64,000 nucleotides of DNA, taken from positions 59,862-123,861 of the forward strand of contig CASDTX010000015.1 in NCBI GenBank assembly GCA_949283695.1, given 5' to 3'. Positions 8,653-18,900 of this stretch are shown one piece after another. Numbering within the stretch: the first letter of the stretch is position 1; each line of letters starts with the position of its first letter. The translations under genes were made by a program, and so were the position numbers. This DNA is from an uncultured Eubacteriales bacterium. GTDB taxonomy: Bacteria; Bacillota; Clostridia; Lachnospirales; Lachnospiraceae. Below the pieces are notes generated by a model. It was not told where the DNA came from and made no database searches. It saw nothing but the letters and a program-made list of their open reading frames with translations.

Positions 8653-8671
8653 AAATATCAAACAACTCTCT
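8653..8671. promoter_or_regulatory. Motif shared with the ydiB promoter region (copy 2)
   Basis: AAATATCAAACAACTCTCT matches 6628-6645 with one inserted base. It lies about 65 bases upstream of the flavoenzyme start codon, in promoter range. It supports common regulation of the flavoenzyme and the ydiB operon. Confidence 0.45.
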
Positions 8672-8735
8672 TAACCCACTGACCCCAATTACCGGACACA
8701 GAAATTTCTATTAATAAAATAGGAGATCCATTATT

Positions 8736-10736
8736 ATGAGAAAAGAATACAAACATATTTTTGAACCTTTCACTGTCCGCCGCATGACCGTAAAGAACCG
8801 GATTATGATGACGCCAATGGGAACAAACTACGGCGAACAGAGCGGTGAAATGAGTTTTCTTCATATTAATTATTATGAGCAGCGCGCAAAGGGCGGCACA
8901 GGCCTGATCATCGTTGAGAATGCCAGCGTTGATTCTCCGGAGGGCTCCAACGGAACCACACAGCTGCGCATTGACCACGACAACTATATTCCCCGTCTGT
9001 TCAAGCTGACGGAGACCGTCCACAAACATGGCGCCTGTATCGGCATCCAGCTGAATCATGCCGGAGCGTCTGCACAGTCTGCCCGCACCAACATGCAGCC
9101 TGTCTCTGCGTCCGACATCCCGTCGAAAGAAGGCGGCGAGATCCCCCGTCCTCTGGAAAAAGAGGAAATCATGCGCATTGTGAAAAAATATGGAGAGGCA
9201 GCCAAGCGCGCACAGACCGCAGGCTTCGACACGGTGGAGATCCACGCCGGCCACTCCTATCTTCTGAGCCAGTTCCTGTCCCCGCTCACCAATAAGAGAA
9301 CCGATGAATTCGGCGGTTCCCCGGAAAACAGGGCCCGGTTCGCACGTCTCGTTCTGGAGGAAGTCCGCCGCCAGGTAGGCCCCTTCTTCCCCATCTTCCT
9401 GCGCATCAGCGCGGATGAGTTCCTGGAAGGCGGCAACACACTTGACGACTGTCTGGAATACCTGCAGTACATGCAGGAAGAAGCAGATGTGCTGGATGTA
9501 TCCTGCGGACTGAACGGATCGATCCAGTATCAGATTGATGCCAATCATTTCCCGGACGGGTGGAGGTCTTACATGGCCCGCGCCGTGAAGGAACGGTTTG
9601 GCAAGCCTTGTGTGACAATGGGAAATATCCGCAGCCCGAAAGTGGCGGATGATATCCTGGCAAGGGGGGATGCAGATCTGATCGGTATCGGGCGCGGGCT
9701 CATCGCAGATCCGGAATGGGTAAACAAAGTTGATTTCGGAAATGTGTGCGATATCCGGAAATGTATCTCCTGCAACATCGGCTGCGCCGGAAACCGAATC
9801 GGCATCAACCGCCCGATCCGCTGTACCGTGAACCCGGCCGTACCGGACGGAGAAGTCTACAAGAAGCGGAAAATCACAAAGCCCTGTAATGTCGTAGTTA
9901 TCGGCGGCGGCACTGCCGGCATGGAGGCTGCCTGCACGGCTGCTGAAGTCGGATGTACCACATTTCTGCTGGAAAAGAAGCCTTATCTGGGAGGCCTTGC
10001 CGCTGAAATCTCCAGGATTCCGGACAAGAAGCGGCTCTCCGACTTCCCGAACTATCTGATCCACCGCACAAATAAGCTGCGTAATCTGTTCTCTTTCACC
10101 AATATGGAAGCAGATGTGGAGTTCATTAAGAGCTTAAAGCCGGATGTCATTGTCAATGCGACCGGTTCCTCCCCGCTCCTGCCGCCCATAAAAGGCCTTC
10201 TGGAGAACATTGACCGGGCCGGAAGCAAAGTATCATCGATCCTGAACATGATCGAACATGTACAGGAGTACCCGCAGGATCTGACCGGCAAGAAAGTCGT
10301 TGTCATCGGCGGCGGCGCTGTCGGACTTGACGTTGTAGAATTCTTTGCACCGAGAGGCGCGGAAGTGAGTATCGTGGAAATGATGCCTGTCATTGGAAAC
10401 GGCATTGACCCGGTATCGAAGGTGGATATCAATACACTGATGAAGAAGTATCATGTACGGCAGATGCCCAACACAGCGCTTCAAGAAGTCCGCTCCGACA
10501 GTTTCCTCGTAGAGACAGCCGACGGAGAGCAGGAATTATCGTTTGACTATGGGTTTGTATGCCTGGGTATGAAAGCAGTGCATCCCGTGCTTCAGCAGCT
10601 GAAAGACGCTTTTGAAGATGACAGCCATATCGAGATTGTCAACATCGGCGACAGTGTCCGTGCCAGAAGAATCATCGAAGGGATCGAGGAAGGAAGAAAC
10701 ATCCTCAATACACTGGAGAAACGCGGATATCTCTAA
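8736..10736 (+). CDS. 2-enoate reductase-like NADH:flavin oxidoreductase (FMN, 4Fe-4S, FAD)
   Basis: This 666-residue multidomain flavoenzyme belongs to the 2,4-dienoyl-CoA reductase/2-enoate reductase/BaiCD-BaiH group. Residues 1 to about 340 form an Old Yellow Enzyme TIM barrel for FMN, with EIHAGHSYLLSQFLSPLTNKRTDEFGGSPENRARF. Four cysteines, C343, C346, C350 and C363 (CX2CX3CX12C), bind a 4Fe-4S cluster. The C-terminal half has two dinucleotide folds (VVVIGGGTAGMEAA and VVVIGGGAVGLDVVEFF) for FAD and NAD(P)H. Such enzymes reduce a C=C bond conjugated to a carbonyl or carboxylate in anaerobes. In this context 3-dehydroshikimate, an enone and an enoate at once, is an attractive substrate. 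Cinnamate-, bile-acid- or dienoyl-CoA-type substrates remain possible. The site AGGAGA precedes the ATG. Confidence 0.92.
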   Translation: MRKEYKHIFEPFTVRRMTVKNRIMMTPMGTNYGEQSGEMSFLHINYYEQRAKGGTGLIIVENASVDSPEGSNGTTQLRIDHDNYIPRLFKLTETVHKHGACIGIQLNHAGASAQSARTNMQPVSASDIPSKEGGEIPRPLEKEEIMRIVKKYGEAAKRAQTAGFDTVEIHAGHSYLLSQFLSPLTNKRTDEFGGSPENRARFARLVLEEVRRQVGPFFPIFLRISADEFLEGGNTLDDCLEYLQYMQEEADVLDVSCGLNGSIQYQIDANHFPDGWRSYMARAVKERFGKPCVTMGNIRSPKVADDILARGDADLIGIGRGLIADPEWVNKVDFGNVCDIRKCISCNIGCAGNRIGINRPIRCTVNPAVPDGEVYKKRKITKPCNVVVIGGGTAGMEAACTAAEVGCTTFLLEKKPYLGGLAAEISRIPDKKRLSDFPNYLIHRTNKLRNLFSFTNMEADVEFIKSLKPDVIVNATGSSPLLPPIKGLLENIDRAGSKVSSILNMIEHVQEYPQDLTGKKVVVIGGGAVGLDVVEFFAPRGAEVSIVEMMPVIGNGIDPVSKVDINTLMKKYHVRQMPNTALQEVRSDSFLVETADGEQELSFDYGFVCLGMKAVHPVLQQLKDAFEDDSHIEIVNIGDSVRARRIIEGIEEGRNILNTLEKRGYL

Positions 10737-10752
10737 ACAGCATACCAAAGAC

Positions 10753-10796
10753 AAAGAATCGCCAGTTCCGGCAAATGCCGGTTCTGGCGATTCTTT
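10753..10796 (+). terminator. Bidirectional Rho-independent terminator
   Basis: A long stem, AAAGAATCGCCAG-TT-CCGGC with loop AAAT, pairs with GCCGG-TT-CTGGCGATTCTTT. It lies 16 bases past the flavoenzyme stop and just before the glyA stop on the other strand. It is A-rich before and T-rich after, so it can end both convergent units. Confidence 0.85.
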
Positions 10797-10826
10797 CTGT
10801 CCTATTTTGGATTTCAGTCCATTTGC

Positions 10827-12062
10827 TTAGCAAAGCGGATATTTCTCTGTCAGCTCTGCCGCCATCTTCTTCGCAGCTTCCACGTTTTCTTCACTCTCGA
10901 TCACCATGGCAATAATCTCAGCGATCTTATCCATATCTTCTTCTTTCATGCCGCGGGTCGTCACTGCCGGTGTTCCCAGTCTTACGCCGCTTGTGACGAA
11001 GGGAGATCTGGGATCGTTGGGAATGGTATTCTTGTTGCAGGTAATATGTGCGTCGTCCAGACGTTTCTCCAGTTCTTTCCCGCTGACATTCTTCTCCGTC
11101 AGGTCAACCAGCATCAGATGGTTGTCTGTATCTCCGGATACGATCTTCACGCCGCGCTTTTTCAGTCCTTCGCAGAGCGCTTTCGCATTCTTCACTACCT
11201 GCATCTGGTACTCCTTGAATTCTGGCTGAAGTGCTTCTTTGAAGCAGACTGCCTTCGCCGCGATCACATGCATAAGCGGGCCGCCCTGGATTCCAGGGAA
11301 GATCGCTTTATTGAAGTTGAACTTCTCATTCATTTCATTGCTGCTTAAGATCATGCCTCCGCGGGGTCCTCTCAGCGTCTTGTGGGTTGTCGTTGTCGTC
11401 ACATGCGCATACGGGATCGGGCTTGGATGAAGCCCTGCAGCCACCAGTCCTGCGATATGAGCCATATCTACCATCAGATATGCGCCGACTTCGTCCGCGA
11501 TCTCGCGGAAACGTTTGAAATCAATCGTACGTGCGTAAGCACTTGCCCCTGCAATGATCAGCTTCGGCTGGCACTCTTTTGCAATAGCAAGCACCTGATC
11601 GTAATCAATCACGCCTTCTTCATTAACTCCGTAAGGAACCACATGATAGTACTTTCCAGACATGTTGACCGGTGAACCATGTGTCAGGTGGCCGCCGTGA
11701 TCCAGATTCATCCCCATGTAGGTATCTCCCGGCTGGAGAATGGCAAACAGCACTGCCATATTCGCCTGTGCGCCGGAATGAGGCTGCACATTGGCATACT
11801 CGCAGCCGAACAGTTCTTTTGCCCGCTCTCTGGCAAGCTCTTCCACAACATCTACACACTGGCATCCGCCGTAATACCTCTTCGCCGGATATCCTTCTGC
11901 ATATTTATTGGTCAGGGGACTTCCCATAGCTGCCATCACTGCTTTGCTGACCCAGTTCTCAGATGCGATCAGCTCGATATGCGAGTTCTGGCGTTTCATC
12001 TCAGCCTGAATCGCATCTGCGATCTCCGGGTCTACATTCTTGATTTCGTCAAAGTCGTACAT
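10827..12062 (-). CDS. glyA: Serine hydroxymethyltransferase
   Basis: This 411-residue PLP enzyme interconverts serine plus tetrahydrofolate with glycine plus methylene-tetrahydrofolate. Landmarks are [31 protein letters not shown], the folate/PLP region [18 protein letters not shown], and the PLP lysine in [14 protein letters not shown]. The start at 12062 follows GGAGGAAATCAG and gives the usual family length; an upstream start at 12086 has no advantage. It appears monocistronic, with a promoter at 12161-12189 and a terminator at 10753-10796. Its leader carries a long hairpin (12096-12136). Confidence 0.97.
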   Translation of the reverse strand: MYDFDEIKNVDPEIADAIQAEMKRQNSHIELIASENWVSKAVMAAMGSPLTNKYAEGYPAKRYYGGCQCVDVVEELARERAKELFGCEYANVQPHSGAQANMAVLFAILQPGDTYMGMNLDHGGHLTHGSPVNMSGKYYHVVPYGVNEEGVIDYDQVLAIAKECQPKLIIAGASAYARTIDFKRFREIADEVGAYLMVDMAHIAGLVAAGLHPSPIPYAHVTTTTTHKTLRGPRGGMILSSNEMNEKFNFNKAIFPGIQGGPLMHVIAAKAVCFKEALQPEFKEYQMQVVKNAKALCEGLKKRGVKIVSGDTDNHLMLVDLTEKNVSGKELEKRLDDAHITCNKNTIPNDPRSPFVTSGVRLGTPAVTTRGMKEEDMDKIAEIIAMVIESEENVEAAKKMAAELTEKYPLC

Positions 12063-12095
12063 TCTGATTTCCTCCATTATCCTCATTTTTACTTT

Positions 12096-12136
12096 GCGTC
12101 AGTATCCAAAGATGTATTGCCCCTTGGCGCTGACGC
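12096..12136. repeat. Hairpin in the glyA leader, weak member of the gene-end hairpin family
   Basis: Plus-strand arms GCGTCAG-tat-CCAAAG and CTTGG-cg-CTGACGC form an imperfect 41-base palindrome. Read on the minus strand it contains GCGCCAAGGGGCAATAC, resembling the core CAAGGGGCAACAC of the copies at 42.8, 48.0 and 62.0 kb. It lies 60 bases after the ABC exporter operon and, if the promoter call is right, within the 5' untranslated region of glyA. Confidence 0.5.
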
Positions 12137-12160
12137 GAACTGCGAAAAAGCATTAACGAC

Positions 12161-12189
12161 ATTATAACACAGCAGCTGCCCTGCGTCGA
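12161..12189 (-). promoter_or_regulatory. Candidate sigma-A promoter of glyA
   Basis: On the minus strand TCGACG, a 17-base spacer and a perfect TATAAT lie about 100 bases upstream of the glyA start. The -35 box is only moderate. It overlaps the end of the ABC exporter operon by position. Confidence 0.5.
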
Positions 12190-12195
12190 TGTTTT

Positions 12196-14145
12196 TTACT
12201 CCAGTTCGAACGCTCCGGTATACAGCTGATAGTACTGCCCTTTTAATTCCAGCAGTTCTTCATGATTTCCTCTCTCGATGATGCGGCCGTGATCCAATAC
12301 AATGATGATATCGGAGTTTTTAACCGTGGAGAGCCTGTGCGCGATCACAAACACGGTTCTTCCTTCCATCAGTGCATCCATTCCCCGCTGTACAATGGCC
12401 TCTGTCCGGGTGTCAATGGAGGAGGTTGCCTCATCCAGGATCATGACCGGCGGATCTGCTGCCGCCGCCCGGGCGATGGAGATCAATTGCCGCTGGCCCT
12501 GGGACAGATTGGCTCCGTTCTCTGTCAGAATGGTCTGATAGCCGTCAGGCAGCCGGGTGATGAAATCATCGGCGCCCGCCAGTTTCGCCGCTTCGATGCA
12601 CTCTTCCTCCGTGGCGTCAAGCCTGCCGTAGCGGATATTGTCCATCACGGTTCCGGTGAACAGGTTGGTATCCTGCAGCACAATCCCCAGCGAATGACGG
12701 AGATCGCTTTTGCGGATCTTATTGATATTGATGCCGTCGTAGCGGATCTTTCCGTCTGCGATATCGTAGAACCGGTTGAGCAGGTTCGTGATCGTCGTCT
12801 TTCCCGCGCCGGTGGCGCCCACGAAGGCCACCTTCTGTCCCGGCCTGGCATGAATGGATATGTCGTGCAGGACGGTTTTGCCTTTCTCATAGGCAAAGTC
12901 CACGCCAGAGAGCTGCACATCTCCCGTCAGCCTGGTATAAGTGACGGTTCCCTCCGCCTGGTGAGGATGTTTCCATGCCCAGATCCCTGTCCGCTCTGCG
13001 CACTCCGTCAGCCTGCCGCTGTCCCGCTCTCCGCTGTGCTGCTCCCCACTGTCCTGCTCTCCGCCGGAGCCGGGTTCCTCACGGACATTGACCAGAGTCA
13101 CATATCCGCTGTCCTGTTCCGGCGCTTCATCCATCAGTCCGAAGATCCTCTCCGTGCCGGCCATTCCCATGACTACTGCATTGACCTGATGAGAAACCTG
13201 GCCGATGTTTCCTGCAAACTGCTTCGTCATATTCAGAAACGGCACCACAATGCTGATCCCGATGGGAAGCCCGGAGACGCTGACATTGGGGACATTCCCC
13301 AGCAGCAGCAGGCCCCCGGCGAACGCGACCGCCACATAGAGAATATTGCCGATATTATTCAGAATGGGCCCCAAGATATTGGCATATTGATTCGCCTTTC
13401 TTGCCTCTTCAAAGAGCGTGTCATTGAGCTGGTCAAAGTCATCCTTGCTCTCCTCCTCATGACAGAAAACCTTGATCACCTTCTGCCCATACATCATTTC
13501 TTCAATGAATCCTTCCACCTTGCCAAGCGCATTCTGCTGACGGAAGAAGTATTTCGCGGAACCGCCGCCTACCTTCTTAACGATGAAAGTCATCAAAGCA
13601 ACTCCTCCAACTACCACAAGCGTCAGCCACACACAGTAATACACCATAATACCCAAAATCGTAACAACCGTGATGCCGGATACCAGAAGCTGCGGAAAGC
13701 TCTGGGAGATCATCTGGCGCAGCGTATCAATATCATTGGTATAATAACTCATAATATCGCCGTGGTTGTTGGTATCAAAATATTTCACGGGAAGCCGCTG
13801 CATTTTGCCGAACATCTTCTCCCGCATCTTTTTCAGCGTTCCCTGTGTCATAATGGCCATGAGCTGATGAAATGCAAAGCCCGCGGCCAGAGACAGCAGG
13901 TAAAATACGGCGAGAATGCTGACCAGCCGCAGGATTTCCCCGCTGACCGCTCCCCACTCTCCGCTCTGCCAGCTCTTCTCGATGACTGCGATAATATTCT
14001 GCATGAAGATCGATGGAACGGAACTGACCGCCGCATTGAAGATGATGCAGGCAATGGTCACAGGCATCATAACAGGATAAAACTCAAGCATGGTCTTCAA
14101 AAGTCTGCGGACAATTCCCTTACTTTCTTTACGCGCCAATCTCAT
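12196..14145 (-). CDS. ABC exporter half-transporter, permease fused to ATPase (subunit 2)
   Basis: This 649-residue type I ABC exporter half has six membrane helices followed by a nucleotide-binding domain with Walker A GATGAGKTT, signature LSQGQRQ and Walker B VMILDEATSSID. The start at 14145 follows AAGGAGGGGA and lies 17 bases inside the preceding ABC gene, implying coupling and a heterodimer. Between the two domains is an unusual 50-residue linker (about residues 360-410) with three copies of a GEQDS/GEQHS/GERDS unit; most relatives have a short linker here. The substrate is unknown: peptides, lipids or drugs are typical of the family. Confidence 0.92.
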   Translation of the reverse strand: MRLARKESKGIVRRLLKTMLEFYPVMMPVTIACIIFNAAVSSVPSIFMQNIIAVIEKSWQSGEWGAVSGEILRLVSILAVFYLLSLAAGFAFHQLMAIMTQGTLKKMREKMFGKMQRLPVKYFDTNNHGDIMSYYTNDIDTLRQMISQSFPQLLVSGITVVTILGIMVYYCVWLTLVVVGGVALMTFIVKKVGGGSAKYFFRQQNALGKVEGFIEEMMYGQKVIKVFCHEEESKDDFDQLNDTLFEEARKANQYANILGPILNNIGNILYVAVAFAGGLLLLGNVPNVSVSGLPIGISIVVPFLNMTKQFAGNIGQVSHQVNAVVMGMAGTERIFGLMDEAPEQDSGYVTLVNVREEPGSGGEQDSGEQHSGERDSGRLTECAERTGIWAWKHPHQAEGTVTYTRLTGDVQLSGVDFAYEKGKTVLHDISIHARPGQKVAFVGATGAGKTTITNLLNRFYDIADGKIRYDGININKIRKSDLRHSLGIVLQDTNLFTGTVMDNIRYGRLDATEEECIEAAKLAGADDFITRLPDGYQTILTENGANLSQGQRQLISIARAAAADPPVMILDEATSSIDTRTEAIVQRGMDALMEGRTVFVIAHRLSTVKNSDIIIVLDHGRIIERGNHEELLELKGQYYQLYTGAFELE

Positions 14146-15874
14146 TCCCCTCCTTATTCTGGGAAGTGTATATCTCCCGGTATATTTCATTCGTCCGCAG
14201 CAGTTCCTCGTGAGTGCCGACCGCGTTGATTCTGCCGCCATCCATTACGATGATCCGGTCCGCATCCTCCACAGAAGCCGTCCGCTGGGCAATGATGATC
14301 TTTGTCGTCTCCGGAATATACTCCCGCATGGCCCGGCGGATCTTCGCGTCTGTCTTCGTGTCCACCGCGCTGGTAGAGTCGTCCAGAATGAGGATCTTCG
14401 GTTTCTTCAGAAGGGCCCGCGCAATGCAGAGCCGCTGTTTCTGTCCCCCGGATACATTCGAACCGCCCTGTTCAATGTAAGTGTCGTATCCGTTGGGGAA
14501 CTGGGTGATAAATTCATCCGCACAGGCCATCCTGCAGGCCTGAATCAGCTCTTCGTCTGTCGCTTCCTTGCTGCCCCAGCGCAGGTTCTCCCGGATCGTG
14601 CCGGAGAACAGAATATTCTTCTGCAGAACCACAGCCACCTGATTCCGAAGGGTTTCAATATCATACTCCCGCACATCTCTCCCGCCCACGCTGACGGATC
14701 CTTCTGTCACGTCGTACAGCCTGGAGATCAGCTGAATCAGAGAAGATTTGGACGATCCGGTTCCCCCGATGATTCCCACGGTCTCTCCCGAATGTATGTG
14801 AAGATCGATTCCTCTGAGCACCATCCGCTTCGCCGCTTTGGAATATTTGAAGCTGACATGGTCAAACGAGATCGAACCGTCTTTCACTTCATAGATCGGA
14901 TGTTCCGGATTCGCAAGCGTACTTTTTTCTTCCAGCACCTCTACGATACGCCTGCCGGATTCCCCGGCCATGATGATCATCGCAAATACCATGGACAGCA
15001 TCATCAGACTGTTAAGCATCATGAAACTATAGGTCAGAAGCGCGGATAACTGCCCCACATCCAGATCAAGGCCCTGTGACGTAATGATCGAATAAGAGCC
15101 AAACGTCATCACAAACACCATAACCGTATAAATACAGAACTGCATCAGCGGATTATTCAGCGCCAGAATTCTCTCCGCTCTGGTAAAATCCGCGCACACA
15201 TCCTCTGCCGCACAGTCAAACTTCTTCTGCTCATAATCCTCCCTCACATAGGATTTTACCACGCGCATTGCTTTGATATTTTCCTGAATTGAACTGTTCA
15301 GCCTGTCATATTTTCGGAATACTTTTTTAAACAAGGGCATCGCCTTATAGATCACAATTGCAAGTCCAGTGCCCAGCACCGGGATCACAAACAGGAAAAT
15401 CACCGCCATCCTTCCGCCCATAACAACTGCCATCACGAAAGCAAACACCAGCATCAAAGGCGCCCGGATCGCCGTGCGGATCAGCATCATATAGGCATTC
15501 TGCACATTCGTAATATCCGTAGTCATACGGGTGACCAGAGAAGATGTCATAAACTTATCAATATTCTCAAAAGAATATCCCTGAATACTGTAGAACATAT
15601 CCTTTCTCAGATTCCGTGCCAGTCCACAGGACGCGGTAGAACAGGTCATCCCGGCCAGCGCACCGAACAGAAGAGAAAACGCCGCCATCCCTATGAGCAG
15701 AAGGCCATAACGCAAAAGACTGTTCATATCACATCCGGCTTTCACTTCATTTACAAGAGAAGCAATCACAAAAGGAATCGTACATTCCAGCACCACTTCC
15801 CCACTGACCAGGATCGGTGTAGCAATGGATGTACGCTTGTATTCCCGGATACTTCCCGCCAGCTGTCTTATCAT
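14129..15874 (-). CDS. ABC exporter half-transporter, permease fused to ATPase (subunit 1)
   Basis: This 581-residue partner half of the same heterodimeric exporter has an N-terminal transmembrane domain, then Walker A IIGGTGSSKSS, signature NVSGGQKQR and Walker B ILILDDSTSAVD. Two departures from the consensus are visible: GSSKS replaces GSGKS in Walker A, and an aspartate follows the Walker B aspartate where a catalytic glutamate is normal. In heterodimeric exporters one ATP site is degenerate, and this subunit appears to supply those non-canonical residues. The start at 15874 is preceded by AGAAGGAAT. A perfect 34-bp palindrome lies upstream. Confidence 0.92.
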   Translation of the reverse strand: MIRQLAGSIREYKRTSIATPILVSGEVVLECTIPFVIASLVNEVKAGCDMNSLLRYGLLLIGMAAFSLLFGALAGMTCSTASCGLARNLRKDMFYSIQGYSFENIDKFMTSSLVTRMTTDITNVQNAYMMLIRTAIRAPLMLVFAFVMAVVMGGRMAVIFLFVIPVLGTGLAIVIYKAMPLFKKVFRKYDRLNSSIQENIKAMRVVKSYVREDYEQKKFDCAAEDVCADFTRAERILALNNPLMQFCIYTVMVFVMTFGSYSIITSQGLDLDVGQLSALLTYSFMMLNSLMMLSMVFAMIIMAGESGRRIVEVLEEKSTLANPEHPIYEVKDGSISFDHVSFKYSKAAKRMVLRGIDLHIHSGETVGIIGGTGSSKSSLIQLISRLYDVTEGSVSVGGRDVREYDIETLRNQVAVVLQKNILFSGTIRENLRWGSKEATDEELIQACRMACADEFITQFPNGYDTYIEQGGSNVSGGQKQRLCIARALLKKPKILILDDSTSAVDTKTDAKIRRAMREYIPETTKIIIAQRTASVEDADRIIVMDGGRINAVGTHEELLRTNEIYREIYTSQNKEGNEIGA

Positions 15875-15895
15875 ATTCCTTCTTCCTTTCTCAAT

Positions 15896-15929
15896 GGGGA
15901 CAGGCACTTTTGCAAAAGTGCCTGTCCCC
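15896..15929. repeat. 34-bp perfect palindrome, REP-like element copy 1
   Basis: GGGGACAGGCACTTTTG followed by its exact reverse complement, between the polC stop and the ABC operon start. A second copy with the same outer sequence and a slightly different centre (CACCTTTG) is at 62433-62504. Both are preceded, in gene direction, by GTGAAC and sit just past a gene's stop codon. As RNA it would form a 17-bp hairpin without a T-run. Confidence 0.85.
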
Positions 15930-15942
15930 GTTCACATTTTGA

Positions 15943-18900
15943 TCACAAATCAAACAGCGACAACTGATTGCTCTGCGGCAGATCTCCGAACAGTCCCAGA
16001 TCGGACATCAGGTCTATGACTGTCTTGCTGACTTTTGTCCTCTGGCGGAAATCATCCAGTGACAGATAAGGGCCGTCCTTGGACGCTTCTTCCACTGCCT
16101 CTGCCGCTTTATCGCCCATTCCTTCGATGCTTGCCAGCGACGGCATCAGTTTCCCGTCGATGATCTGGAACATTCTTGCCTTCGCCCGATAGAGGTCGAT
16201 GGGCATGAATTCGAGTCCTCTGGCGTACATCTCCTGCACAATTTTCATGTCTTTCATGACATCTTGTTCTTTCTTGCTCAGTGTGTCGCTGCGCTTTTTA
16301 TAGTCCTGCATATAATAATTCAGTTTCTCTTTGCCCTGGCACATGATCTCATAGGTGAACGCATCTGCGCGGATACTGAAATACGCCGCGTAGTAGGCCA
16401 GTGGATAATTGATCTTGCAGTAGGCAATCCGGTATGCCATCATGACATAGGCCGCTGCGTGGGCCTTGGGGAACATGTAGCTGATCTTCTTGCAGGACCA
16501 GATATACCAGTCCGGCACGTCCTGCGTCTTCATGGCCTCCTCCCACTCGGGTTTTAATCCTTTTCCCTTACGCACGCTCTCCATGATGGTGAACGCCAGT
16601 GCGCTTTCCACGCCTTTGTTGATCAGATAAATCATGATATCGTCACGGGTACAGATCGCGGTAGAGATGGTTGCCTTCCCGGATTTGACCAGTTCCTGCG
16701 CATTGCCCAGCCACACATTGGTTCCGTGAGAAAGTCCTGAAATCCGGATCAGATCTGAGAGGGTCTGAGGTTTCGTGTCCTCCACCATCTGGATGACAAA
16801 ATCGGTTCCGAACTCTGGAACGCCCAGACAGCCCAGCTTGCACCCGTCGATATCTTCCGGCTTAATTCCCAGCACTTCTGTCCCGTGGAACAGTTCGATG
16901 ACCTTCTTGTCGTCCAGCGGGATCTCGGTAGCGATAAACGGATGATCTGCATTGTATTCATTCTCCATGGCATCTGAAGTAATATAATCCTCCAGTGTAC
17001 GGATCATGGTCGGATCATCGTGCCCCAGGATATCCAGTTTCAGCAGGTTGTGGTCAATGGAATGGTAGTCAAAATGTGTGGTTGTAATCCCGCACTCCAT
17101 ATCATTGGCCGGATGCTGGACCGGCGTGAATTCGTTGATGCTGTGCCCGTGAGGCAGCACCACGATTCCGCCCGGATGCTGTCCGGTACTGCGCCGGATC
17201 CCGGTGCAGCCTTCTGTGATCCTCTCGATCTCACATTTCCGTTTTCTCTGCTCATGGTCTTCGTAGTAATTCTTGACGAAACCGTAGGCCGTCTTGTCAG
17301 CCAGCGTTCCTATGGTCCCGGCCTTGAACGTGTGTCCCTCGCCGAAAAGGACCTCTGTATACTTGTGGGCTTTCGCCTGATAATCTCCGGAAAAGTTCAG
17401 GTCAATATCCGGTTCCTTATCTCCCTTGAATCCAAGGAATGTTTCGAAAGGAATATCGAATCCGGCCTTTACCAGCTTCTCCCCGCACACCGGGCAGTTC
17501 CGGTCCGGCATATCATATCCGCAGCCGCCCGCGAACGCCTTTACCTCCTCGGATTCAAAATCACTGTAATGACAGTTCTTGCAGTAATAGTGCGGACTTA
17601 ACGGATTCACTTCGGTAATCCCGGCCATGGTAGCTACGAAGGAGGACCCGACAGAACCACGGGATCCTACCAGGTAGCCGTCCGCATTGGACTTCCACAC
17701 CAGTTTCTGCGCGATGATATACATCACCGCGTACCCATTTGAAATAATGGAATTCAGCTCTTTCTCCAGCCGCTCTGACACTTGTCTGGGCAGATCTTCC
17801 CCGTACATTTCATGGGCTTTCCGATAACAGATATTCCTTAATTCCTGGTCCGAATTCTCAATTACCGGCGGACATTTATTGGGATTTACCGGCGAGATCT
17901 TCTCGATCATGCCCGCGATCTTCACCGGATTATCAATGACAATCTCCCTGGCCTTGGCAGCGCCCAGATACGCGAACTCGTCCAGCATCTCTTCCGTAGT
18001 CCTGAGAAAAAGCGGCGCCTGCTGATCCGCATCGTCAAACCCTTTTCCCGCCATAATGATCCGCCGGTACACCTCGTCCTCCGGATCCAGGAAATGTACG
18101 TCGCAGGTGGCGACGACCGGTTTGCCGAACTTCTCTCCCAGCTCCACGATCTCCCGGTTGATGTCCTGAAGATCTTCCTCAGAACGGATATCCGGCGTCC
18201 GGTCGCTTTCGATCATGAACCGGTTATTCCCCAGCGGCTGGATCTCATAATAATCATAGAAATCCGCCAGACGTGCAATCTGCTCTGCAGACCGTTTCTC
18301 CAGGATCGCCTGGTACAGTTCCCCTGCCTCACAGGCACTGCCGATGAGCAGCCCCTCTCTGTGCTCATTCAGCAGGCTCTTGGGGATCCGCGGTCTCCGT
18401 GCGTAGTAAGTCATATGAGACTCTGTGATCAGCTGGTAAAGATTGTATCTGCCGATATCGTTCTTTGCCAGAATGATGATATGATGGGTCGGCATCTTGC
18501 GGATCGCATTTACGTTCCGGTCTCCGTATCGGTTCACTTCTTTTAAGGTTGTAATATCATCCTTTTTGAGCATCTCCACAAACTTCACGAAGATTTCAGC
18601 CGTAGCTCCCGCGTCGTCCACTGCTCTGTGATGGTTCTCCAGAGAGATATTCAGTGCCTTTGCCACCACATTCAGCTTATACTTCGACAAGGTTGGCAGA
18701 AGTACCCGGGCGAGCGCCACTGTATCCACGTAGGCGAACTGATCCTGCAGTCCCAGATTCCGGCAGTTCTCTTGTATAAATCCCACGTCAAACCCAGCGT
18801 TGTGCGCCACCAGAACGCCGTCTCCGACGAAGGCGAGGAACTGCGGCAGGATCACATCAATGGACGGAGACTCCATAACCATCTCATCGGTGATACTGGT

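Noticed and set aside
8658-10064. 468-codon open frame antisense to the flavoenzyme
   Set aside because: It lies wholly opposite a certain multidomain enzyme, has His/Arg/Cys-rich composition typical of antisense frames in GC-rich codons, and resembles no family.
12262-14229. 655-codon open frame antisense to the ABC exporter
   Set aside because: Same reasoning: it mirrors a well-supported gene, with no domain and skewed composition.
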